From: Symsagittifera roscoffensis | Lineage: Eukaryota; Xenacoelomorpha; Acoela; Convolutidae | Length of the DNA: 64,000 nucleotides | Assembly (NCBI RefSeq): GCF_963678635.1 | Contig: NC_087070.1 | Coordinates: 9,212,539 to 9,276,538, forward strand | Direction: 5' to 3' | Shown here: piece after piece, positions 56,585 to 64,000 of the stretch | How the letters are laid out: each line of letters opens with the position of its first letter | How positions within the stretch are numbered: the first letter of the stretch is position 1 | Translations under genes and position numbers: made by a program | Notes under the pieces: model-generated | Told to the model about the DNA's origin: nothing | The model's input: only the letters and a program-made list of their open reading frames with translations | The model's database searches: none

Positions 56585-56775
56585 CGCTAGCAAGATTAAC
56601 GCTAGCTACATTTCCAGTCCTTCAACTGATTAACCACCAAAAGCTATCGGTCAATTTAAAAAGCAGCTCACACCACTCGAAAAAGATTCAAGCAAACTTT
56701 GATGAGGATGAGTTTGACTTCTGGGATTTTTTGATGCGGAAAAGAAAAGCAATGGAAGATCAACGTTTTGCCTGA
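56585..56775 (+). pseudogene. Conserved ORF remnant in right arm (FDEDEFDFW)
   Basis: The + strand counterpart of 50,598-50,810. It stays open for about 63 codons to TGA at 56,773-56,775 and contains SKKIQANFDEDEFDFWDFL, then MRKRKAMEDQRFA. Conservation of the open frame in two diverged arms suggests it was coding when the arms separated. Confidence 0.4.
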
Positions 56776-57389
56776 CAACTGTCAACAGGGATCAACCAAC
56801 ATAAAAAATCAACAAGTGAGTACGTTGAAAAACGTCATCGCTAATCATGTTGCGCTGAATTTCAAAAACAAACCGTGTTGTACTGGAACAAGGAGATAAT
56901 TTGTACCGACTACGGTGATCTCAGAAAGGACAACCTCAGAAAATAGTATCAATTCCATCAAAAGGTTTGCTTCAGACAAAGGCGAGTAATAAGATGACTT
57001 CCGCGCCTAAAATTTGTTTTTTTTTCAAACGTTTTGTCTTTCAAATTTTTAATTCTGATGCAAAATTCTTAATAAAAAGCTAGTTTCAATTTGATTGTCT
57101 GAAAACGACAGGCAAAATTATAATAAGAACTATTTTTCTGGGATTTGAAGTTTCCTCTTCTATGCGAGTGAATCAGAAGTAATGCACCACTTATGTAATC
57201 AAACACGTTGCTTTTCTTAACAGTTTTGATCACCCAAAAAATTACTTACTTACAAAAACTAGGGTAATTTATTCAATTCTCATGTATTGAATCTTGATGT
57301 AGGATTTTTGGAGCAGTAAGATTTTTATATCTTGATCTACAAGCATAAAACAGCCTTTGTAGGGTTGAAAAAAATTGAATTATGCACCA

Positions 57390-57850
57390 AGGCATCCATT
57401 CATCTAGCCATCAATCCATCAGACGATTTATCAATCAAAGTACACATCCGTACAGTTATCTATCCAAACATCCATCCATATAGTCAGCCATCTGTCCAAC
57501 CATCCATTCATCCATCAAGCCATTCATAATCTGTCCATGCAGCCAACAATCAACCAAACCAGTCCTTTATCTAGACACTCATCGTACAATACATCAATCA
57601 GCATTACATCCAGCTCTATATCCTTCAATCAATTGATCATCCAGCCATCTTTTTTTCCAGCGAGTCATCCATACTTTCATCTAACCATCTGCCCATTCGA
57701 ACATCAAGCCATGTCAACAGCAATCCAGCCAGCCATCGATCGTTCATCTGTCTATCCAGGGCTCCATCGATTCAACTTATCATTAGGCCATCTATCCATC
57801 AATCTATCCATGCCTGCGTACATTCATAGCTCGGTTCAGCCATTCATCCA
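57390..57850. repeat. CATCCATC-type short tandem repeat (right arm)
   Basis: Inverted partner of 49,550-50,020, built of CATCCATC, CAGCCATC and CCATCTATCC variants. Confidence 0.8.
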
Positions 57851-57909
57851 GTGTATTCGATCGAATTTGACTATAGCCTAAACAAGTTTTATTTTTTTGT
57901 GAACTGGGG

Positions 57910-58540
57910 GTCATTTGCTATTTTTGGTTTTCAATAGTTATCAGAGGGATCATTAGTTTTACGTAGTGATCATTAATTTTTTATAGGGGTTATTAGTTCT
58001 AAATAGGGACTCTAAGTTGTAAATAGGAATAAGTAGTGATACTTAAGGATTATTATTCTTTAAAACGGATTAATTTTTACACGCACGGCTCATTAATTAT
58101 ACATAGAGACCATAAGTTATTTTCAGAGGTAATTAGCTACCACAGAGATTATTGTTATGAAAAGGTATCATTATTTATATATCGAAATCATTAGTTATAC
58201 CAAGGAATCAATAAATATACATAGGGATTATTACCTATACATAGGGGTTAATAGTTATGTATAGGGGTTAATAGTAATATAGAAGAACCATCAGTTATAC
58301 ACTTGATCTTTAGTGTTACATAGGGCGAATTAGTTATTTATAGGGGTAATTAGCTAAGCATAGGATCATTACTGTTACATAGGGAGAATTATTTATACAT
58401 AGGGGTAATTAGTCATGCATAGTGATTAATAGTTATACATAGGGAATAAAAACTATAACACATAGGGACAATTAGTTAAATGCAAAGATGATTAGTTATG
58501 CACAGAGATCAAAAATTATTCATAGGTGTAATTGCGGATA
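57910..58540. repeat. ATAGGGATTATTAGTTATAC satellite (right arm)
   Basis: Inverted partner of 48,890-49,500, with units of ~20-24 bp such as ACATAGGGATCATTAGTTAT. A run of AAAATTTTTCGAAAA-like sequence follows to 58,770, mirrored at 48,690-48,860. Confidence 0.85.
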
Positions 58541-58938
58541 ATCTAACAATAATGCAGAAACGAAAAGTTTTGATTAAAAAAATGAAAAAAAAATTTCGAA
58601 AAACTTTAGAAAAAAAAGTTTTGAAAAAAAAACCTTTTAAGAAAAATTTTTTTACAGTAAATTTTAAACACTTCTGAGAAAAAAATTGGAAAAAAAAATT
58701 TTGAAAAAATTTTGAAAAAAAAAAATTTCAGAAAAATTTTTGAGTGGAAAATTTTTCGAAAAAAATTCTGCATAGGGACCATTGCAGATCACCCTATAAT
58801 ACATAGGGACTATTGGTTGTCGTGTAAAACATACGGATTATTGGTTGTCATATAATACATGGTGACCATTATGATCTATACCTAATGGTCATCCATGTAT
58901 GACAACCCCCCTGATCCTAATGCACTATATGCATACTA

Positions 58939-59052
58939 CTCCGGGGAATACAAGTCTTACGTTCCGCTTTTATTTCCTCCAATTCATTTTAAGATTTTCC
59001 TACTGTAATTTTACTTGGCTCACTGTGCCATTCCGCCGGATGACACAGTATA
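58939..59052. other. Start of the GC-richer leader-like region
   Basis: Immediately outside the inverted repeat the composition shifts away from the AT-rich background. From here to 63,051 no protein frame is convincing. The region holds the 67-nt modules and other structured repeats. Confidence 0.5.
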
Positions 59053-59119
59053 ACCTTCCCGCGACGAAAAAAAAAGTGACTAAAGGCCTTACGAACAGAA
59101 AAGTGTTGCGACGGAGGGT
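59053..59119 (+). repeat. 67-nt paired module 1
   Basis: Ends ACCTTCC and GGAGGGT pair over 7 bp with one G-T wobble. The interior has TAAAGGCCTTA, a near-palindrome. Length exactly 67. This stem differs from the common ACCCTCC type by a change that keeps pairing. Confidence 0.75.
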
Positions 59120-59276
59120 CAGAATGTTCTGGAATTTTTATTTTTAAAATTTCGATTTGAAGGAGAACATTTCTGAGAAATAGAAAAAAGACGGCCATTT
59201 TGAATAAAATAGAGAAAAATCAGAACGACGCCATATTTTGTGACGAACGGTTGTATCCGAGACGAGAAAATTACGG

Positions 59277-59343
59277 AGCCTCTTATCGTGGCAATAACAC
59301 ACGATAAGGACCTTAGTGACGGATATTTGTGGAGACGGAGGCT
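59277..59343 (+). repeat. 67-nt paired module 2
   Basis: Ends AGCCTCT and GGAGGCT pair (one wobble); the G-C pair at position 2 replaces C-G in other modules, a compensatory double change. Internal hairpin TATCGTG..CACGATA-like and central TAAGGACCTTA. Confidence 0.8.
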
Positions 59344-59371
59344 TCAGTGGGGGGAAGAGAAATACCACGGA

Positions 59372-59438
59372 ACCCTCCCGGGACACGAAATATAGGAGAT
59401 AAGAGTGTTGTCTCAAGAAAATCACGGGAGCGGAGGCT
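59372..59438 (+). repeat. 67-nt paired module 3
   Basis: Ends ACCCTCC and GGAGGCT pair at six of seven positions. The central palindrome is replaced by GAGATAAGAGTGTTGTCTC, whose ends pair. Least typical member apart from its exact length. Confidence 0.6.
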
Positions 59439-59987
59439 TGGTCCCCCAGAGACTGTTATATGTGAAGGGACTGTGTAAACTAGCCATAACAGTTGCTGTA
59501 ATGTCCTAGATCTGAATTAAACACCGTTATTATTTAATATTTCAGAGCATGAGTAGATAGAGAAAGGAAAAGGTCAATCTATCTCCAATGGATTTAATAT
59601 AAAACTGTCACACAAAAACATATAGAAATAGGTGGTTCGAGCCGTGTTTTTAATGACAATCACGTAGTCTGAGGATCCGAGACTCAGCTATGTGGTTGTG
59701 TTCGCATGCAAACGAAAGCTGATCAAAAGTCGTTTGACTGATGGCCTAAAAATAGTAACTTTTTACTTTGCCCTAGACAGACCAGAAAATCAACTGGCAA
59801 GGTCGAGACGGTGAAAAACGAGTGGAATTAAGGTAACTGACGCCTGCCAGTCGTCAATAGGTACTTTTTCTACGCTCCGTCGCTGTGTGATATTTGGGCG
59901 AATGTTACATAGACGTTTTTATGGCGCTCCTGGGTGGGCCTGTTAAAGGCATGAAACCATCATGATCAGCAAGCGTTTCAGCGACGT

Positions 59988-60054
59988 ACCCTCCGCTCCG
60001 GGCGTATGCCCGAGTTAGAGGCCTTAATGACCGTTTTCGTACTAGGGGGAAGGT
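59988..60054 (+). repeat. 67-nt paired module 4
   Basis: Ends ACCCTCC and GGAAGGT pair at six of seven positions. First hairpin CGGGCGTATGCCCG is perfect; central TTAGAGGCCTTAA. Only five bases (GCGTA) separate it from module 5. Confidence 0.75.
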
Positions 60055-60059
60055 GCGTA

Positions 60060-60126
60060 CCCCTCCGTCTAGTACGATTTAGCTTTTTAACTTAGTTAAC
60101 ACCGAAAATTCCGGGGGTCGGAGGGT
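60060..60126 (+). repeat. 67-nt paired module 5
   Basis: Ends CCCCTCC and GGAGGGT (first position mismatched). First hairpin CTAG..TTAG, central TTAACTTAGTTAA, then CCGAAAATTCCGG. Confidence 0.75.
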
Positions 60127-60435
60127 TAGGTGGGAAATCTAGAGCCCGCTTGTCCTGAGGTCCCAGGACCAAAAACAATTAAAGAGAAAGCGTAAAACCA
60201 AACAAAAAATAGTGTATAACCAAGAAAAAGCCAAAAATAATTATTTAAAACAAAAAAAAAGTACAAAAAACAGTAAAAAATCCAAAAAAGACCAAAAACA
60301 GTAAAAAAACATAAAGTGACAGTTTATATGTTATTTCCGGACGAGATGTGATCTGACCTTCCTATTTGTTGTTGTTTCAGATTGATTTATATCGTTTCTG
60401 ATAGAGAGATTGTGTGTTTTGGTGAAGGGTTGGGT

Positions 60436-60502
60436 ACCCTCCCTCGAGTGTAATTTGAGTGTTTAAGCACGTTAATGGTGATTTTGCCGGTGACCGGAGG
60501 GT
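60436..60502 (+). repeat. 67-nt paired module 6
   Basis: Ends ACCCTCC and GGAGGGT, perfect, extended by an outer T-A pair. First hairpin CTCGA..TTTGAG, central TTAAGCACGTTAA, third arm GGT..ACC. Confidence 0.85.
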
Positions 60503-60661
60503 AGAGTGGCAGGCTGATCAACGTGTTCCACACTCAACAGGGACATCAAGGACAACATCCGCAACGACTGTTGGGTATCGTTGAAGCAATTTTAGTATCG
60601 TTCGGGTACTATTTCCTTAAAACTTAAGTGGTGGGGGGCACGATTGGCGCGGTCCGATTGT

Positions 60662-60728
60662 ACCCTCCATCGATTACAAATTTCCGAGTTAAGGGTCTTA
60701 ATTCGAATATTTTGGTGCAAAGGAGGGT
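60662..60728 (+). repeat. 67-nt paired module 7
   Basis: Ends ACCCTCC and GGAGGGT, perfect, extended by an outer T-A pair. First arm TCG..CGA, central TTAAGGGTCTTAA. Confidence 0.85.
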
Positions 60729-61138
60729 ATAGTACTATTTATTAACGACTATTTATAGATTATTGTCCTTACTATATATTACTTATCTCCTATTTAGACC
60801 CAAGAAACACCCATTTTTTTGTCGAAAATTACCAATTTTCGACCAAACTGTAGACCCCCAAATTTTCGGATATCCGAGCTTTTCCGATAGGCAAAAAGCT
60901 TTTATATAGAGAGTAGCCACGTAGTTCGATCCCCTTTATTAAAGAAACCGCGTGAGCAAAGATTCAGTAGAAGTTAGGAAAACGAGAATTTTTCGACCAA
61001 AATTTTGATAATTTTCTGTATTTTGTCAATCTGTTTTGGGGATCGATTTTTTGAGTTTTTAGAGTTAGAGCAATAAAATTTTTTGCGTTAGGAGCGTGCT
61101 AGCATAACGTGCTCGGTTACTAGAGAAATTTTTGGATA

Positions 61139-61205
61139 ACCCTCCGAGTAGCTCCGTGGATAGAGCTAACGACTTAAGGTTTGGAAAAGGAAGGAATCGG
61201 AGGGT
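61139..61205 (+). repeat. 67-nt paired module 8
   Basis: Ends ACCCTCC and GGAGGGT, perfect. First hairpin AGCTCCGTGGATAGAGCT is D-arm-like, with central TAACGACTTAAGG, and CCA follows the closing stem. It looks the most tRNA-like, but the anticodon-type and T-type stems do not form properly. Confidence 0.8.
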
Positions 61206-61539
61206 CCAAATTTGATAGTTTTTGGCCAAATTTTTGTTTCTAAACCAATTTTGGTCCGGTTTTTTGCATTATTCCAGTGCCGTACAGGGCTACTACGCTC
61301 ATTTCAAGTATTTTTAGGCACTTTCGACCGGAATTGCGAAAAAAGTCTTTCAGATCCTACGCAGGTGGTGAAAAAGGCCATTTTGACGAACGCGTTTTTG
61401 GCGATTTCTCAAAGACTAGTTATCCGATCGGGATAATTTTGGTACCATAAGTCGACGTTTTTGACCACTTTTCCGAATCGCAACCGTTTTTGGGTTGATT
61501 ATTTCGGAAAAGAAAAATTTTTTAGAATTTGTTGGTTCG

Positions 61540-62100
61540 GAGGGTCCAAGCAACGGGTAACCCTCCGAGCGGCAGAAAATTTTATCAAAACATCTTTTTA
61601 TTCAACTGGGAAGGTTGACCGTGTCAGCCAACCTAGTCTTAAGTCAGGTAGACCGCTTTCAGAGGCTTTACTGCGGTGATTTAACCCTTTTTCTTGATTT
61701 TGGGGGAACCCTCCGAAGTGACCCTCCGGAGTCAGCTAAGCCCTTTAGCAACCCTCCTTAGTGGAAAATTTCCACGAGATCACCCTAAGAAGTTGAAACA
61801 GCTCCCCCTAGAACTCCTAGCTTATTTTGACGCTTTTTGAAGCTAGTAGGAGAACCTTCCAAGTGAGAACAGAAAATTTGAAAATTTTGGAGGTACCCTC
61901 CGAAGTGACCCTCCGGAGCGTATTAAGCATCTTATTGACCCTCCTTAGTAAATTTAGGGGGACCCTCCGAAGTAACTTGGGTGATTTGGATACCCTCCTA
62001 AGTAACTTGAGTGATTGAGGTACCCTCCGAGGTAACCCTCCGGAGTGTATTAAACCTTCTAGCGACCCTCCTTGTAAGAGACTTGAGTAAACCTTCTGTG
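61540..62100 (+). repeat. Clustered ACCCTCCGAAGTGACCCTCCGGAG repeats
   Basis: At least a dozen ACCCTCC occurrences, mostly as ACCCTCCGAAGT, ACCCTCCGGAGT or ACCCTCCTTAGT, spaced about 15-60 bp apart. Each lacks a GGAGGGT partner at 67 nt. They share the 7-mer of the modules upstream but in a one-sided, tandem arrangement. Confidence 0.75.
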
Positions 62101-62286
62101 GCAATTTGGGAAGCGGAAAATATCCATTAAATTAGGATCATATTAGGATATTAGGCGTGCTTATCAGGGTCATAAGAACCCATTCTGACCCGGAAATTCG
62201 TGATCAACTTTGGATTCTATATTGGGTGTATTAGAAGTACCCGAACAAAATTTTTTTTTTTTTTTTGATTGTGATTTTGGTTGAGT

Positions 62287-62600
62287 GGTTGCCTTGAGCT
62301 ACTTAATAGGAAAGTTCGGGCAATCCGGGAACAAATAAAGGAAGACCTCGGTGGGTGTATTAAGCAAATACACACCCACTTGAGAAGAAGAATTGTTCCC
62401 TACTCTCGTGCACTTGGAACAGTCCGAGTGTGGGAGAGCTTTTTCATAGATTTGACGAATTTTCGACCAAGAGGTTGCCTTGAGCTACTTAGTAGGACAG
62501 CTCGGGCAATCGCAGGACACCTAAAAGAAGACCTCGGTGGGTGTATTAGGCAAATACACACCCACTTGAGAAGACTGTGTCCTGGGCTTCGTTCTTTCGG
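62287..62600 (+). repeat. 186-bp tandem repeat with conserved hairpin
   Basis: GGTTGCCTTGAGCTACTTA at 62,287 recurs at 62,473 (period 186). Each copy has the hairpin CTCGGTGGGTGTATT / AATACACACCCAC..GAG (62,347-62,384 and 62,533-62,570). Because 186 is divisible by three, a 142-codon frame shows a repeated peptide, but the stem and the leader position favour a structural role. Confidence 0.75.
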
Positions 62601-63051
62601 ATCGTTCCGATTGGGGGAAGTCTTTTTCTTTAAGACTAAGTTTTATTTATCTATTTCTGAATCATCACTGCTTTTTATCGAAGATTGTTTAATTTTAACA
62701 AAGCAGTGACTTGATAAATTGTGTGGCGATAAATTGATACTGACAAAAGGTCGCTGTCACCTGTAGGATATTCTTATCTGATTATCGATTGTGTTTTGTG
62801 TGTCGATTATATCTTGTGGAAACTTAGTGATACTGTGATACTATACAACCGGGTTGAGTTAGCATTATATCAATACTGGGTAGACCCTGTGTGTAACTTT
62901 AGCTGAGTCACTAATTTAGTCGTGAGAGATCTAAGAGACATTTTGATACTGACGGAATCGAGTAGGCAGCGTTAAGTGATTTAACTAGATCTTGTTTGTG
63001 GTACGTTTGCATTGCCATCAAATTACGAATACTTTCATTTTGTACAAAATT
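62601..63051. other. Noncoding leader before the terminal ORF
   Basis: AT content returns to intermediate. No exon or motif was recognised, apart from the ATG context AAAATTATGC at 63,052. Confidence 0.4.
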
Positions 63052-64000
63052 ATGCAGCGCAGGGACTCGTTAGGATCGACTACTAAGATTCCCAGGCTAA
63101 GCAAGGGAAGCACGCGGAAATTTAGAACTAGGCGTAGCCAAACCTCGTTTAGCAGCGCTTCCGACGCGTTTGCTGAAGACGAATCGACTAAAGGTCAACC
63201 TGATCTTTCAGTGATCGAAATGAGACTAAGGAGCGAGAAAAACCTTGATGGCAATCAAGGGCGGAGCGCCGAGGCTGAGCCTGCGAGCGAAACGCCGGTG
63301 GATCCCTTTGACGAAGGGGAGCGAACGCTCATTCGACCCGACTTTGGGCCAGACGGGGTCCTCGAACGAGAGGAAGTCGAGAGGACAGAGGAGACCTCGG
63401 AGCGTTCCGAGGTCGAACCTCGGGAGGAGGTGTTGTACAGGGGAATGTCCAAGTCAGAGACTAAGAGCTATAAATGGAGAAGGGAACCTTCACATCTGAC
63501 AAGTGCACACTCATCCTTGGCCAAACAGAGTAACAACGCGATGATGTCGAGTATGAGTCCGGGTGAAGAGCAGACGTTCTCGAAGGCCAAGAAGAGTTGG
63601 AAGTCCTTGTACGACGAACGCATGGCGTCACTACCAACTGTAGGTTTGACTTCCAGGGATGACTACCCGGAGATAACCCATCCGGATGTGAACTTCACAC
63701 CGTGCCCAAGGAACGACATGAGCAGGGAGGCATCTTCTGCCTCGCCGACCAGGCCTATGTCAGATGGGATAACGATGGGAGCATCATCAACGTTTGACAG
63801 ACTGATGACGTCAATGCACAAGCAAAAGGGCGGTGCGTCATCAAGTACTAGGCTACAGCCACAGTTGACCTCGTCTTCTCTGGGGCTAACCCCGCCACTG
63901 GGGGCAGCTGGTGACATAAGTGATATGTTCGCCGGTGTGATGAATGGCCTGGATGAATTGAGGCGAGACATGACTAAGCGGATAGATCAAGTTGACGAGA
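63052..64000 (+). CDS. Gag-like or host ORF, partial (runs off window)
   Basis: ATG at 63,052 opens 316 codons without a stop to the window edge. GC content and codon use differ sharply from the AT-rich surroundings (CGC, GCG and CTG-type codons frequent). The start is basic (MQRRDSLGSTTKIPRLSKGS, then TRKFRTRRSQ), followed by an acidic Glu-rich stretch around residues 75-130, a Ser/Met/Pro-rich stretch, and at the end an amphipathic segment (MNGLDELRRDMTKRIDQVDE) likely to be a coiled coil. A disordered charged N-terminus followed by a coiled coil, after a long structured leader, suits gag or ORF1 of a retroelement. No zinc knuckle or capsid motif has been reached, so a host gene is not excluded. 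Confidence 0.6.
   Translation, partial: MQRRDSLGSTTKIPRLSKGSTRKFRTRRSQTSFSSASDAFAEDESTKGQPDLSVIEMRLRSEKNLDGNQGRSAEAEPASETPVDPFDEGERTLIRPDFGPDGVLEREEVERTEETSERSEVEPREEVLYRGMSKSETKSYKWRREPSHLTSAHSSLAKQSNNAMMSSMSPGEEQTFSKAKKSWKSLYDERMASLPTVGLTSRDDYPEITHPDVNFTPCPRNDMSREASSASPTRPMSDGITMGASSTFDRLMTSMHKQKGGASSSTRLQPQLTSSSLGLTPPLGAAGDISDMFAGVMNGLDELRRDMTKRIDQVDE

Larger units (their letters stand above)
54755..58938. repeat. Right arm of the >10-kb imperfect inverted repeat
   Basis: Mirror of 48,529-51,595. It starts near TTTTTTGGCTCATCAG and ends CTATATGCATACT. About 1.2 kb (roughly 55,210-56,395) has no counterpart in the left arm and is either inserted here or deleted there. Confidence 0.88.

Noticed and set aside
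48529-58938. Assembly fold-over as the sole cause of the large inverted repeat
   Set aside because: The arms differ by many substitutions and by a 1.2-kb indel, which a simple read-through artefact would not produce.
61139-61205. tRNA gene in module 8
   Set aside because: The closing stem and D-like arm are good and CCA follows, but the anticodon stem does not pair with a 7-nt loop, no T-arm with GTTC is present, and the length is 67.
59053-61205. Hammerhead ribozymes
   Set aside because: No CTGATGA core paired with a GAAA in the required order was found in any module.
62281-62709. 142-codon frame as a repeated-domain protein
   Set aside because: The repeat period is divisible by three, so in-frame repetition is automatic; strong hairpins and leader position point to RNA or DNA structure, and the start would be a TTG.

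Overview
The window is eukaryotic DNA, most likely from an invertebrate animal. It is strongly AT-rich, with a 200-base assembly gap. It has GT-AG introns with pyrimidine-rich acceptors, Tc1/mariner, hAT-type, non-LTR and LTR element remains, and large amounts of satellite. The species cannot be named from the sequence. No bacterial-style operon, rRNA, canonical tRNA or CRISPR array was seen.

Layout. 1-5.5 kb: intergenic, with a 1,452-bp tandem duplication and a 1.2-kb foldback hairpin. 5.9-11.9 kb (+): four phase-compatible exons of an unrecognised gene (short coiled-coil start, long Ser/Asn/Pro-rich part). hAT-type MITEs with 8-bp target duplications sit in its introns. A minisatellite with a 238-bp higher-order period follows (12.3-13.5 kb), then a palindromic MITE (14.8 kb). 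15.9-28.4 kb: segmental duplications with broken Tc1 transposases, non-LTR reverse-transcriptase relics, a degenerate ~100-bp repeat field and a 152-aa minus-strand gene (18.65-19.11 kb). 26.6-30.2 kb: inverted LTR-like repeats and 295-bp direct repeats with tRNA-like A/B boxes. 30.3-43.8 kb (-): a very large, decayed Ty3/gypsy-type retroelement with gag, protease, RT, RNase H, integrase, several unexplained ORFs and an envelope-like glycoprotein; its 5' end is cut and joined to a Tc1 fragment. 43.8-47.3 kb: second copy of the 17.5-21.3 kb block, including a near-identical copy of the 152-aa gene. 48.5-58.9 kb: an imperfect inverted repeat of more than 10 kb. 59.0-64 kb: a GC-richer leader-like region, then an open frame (+) that runs off the window and looks gag-like.

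The most unusual signal is at 59,053-61,205. Eight segments of exactly 67 nt are each closed by a 7-nt inverted pair (ACCCTCC/GGAGGGT or variants) and mostly centred on a TTAAG..CTTAA-like palindrome. Otherwise they are almost unrelated in sequence. The strict length and the compensatory changes in the closing stem suggest a structured RNA or paired DNA site family, and I know of no matching class. Second is the retroelement, whose envelope resembles the glycoprotein class of jingchuviruses and which carries at least three further ORFs of unknown function. Third is the duplicated 152-aa gene, whose 1.55-kb core is near-identical between copies while the flanks have clearly diverged.
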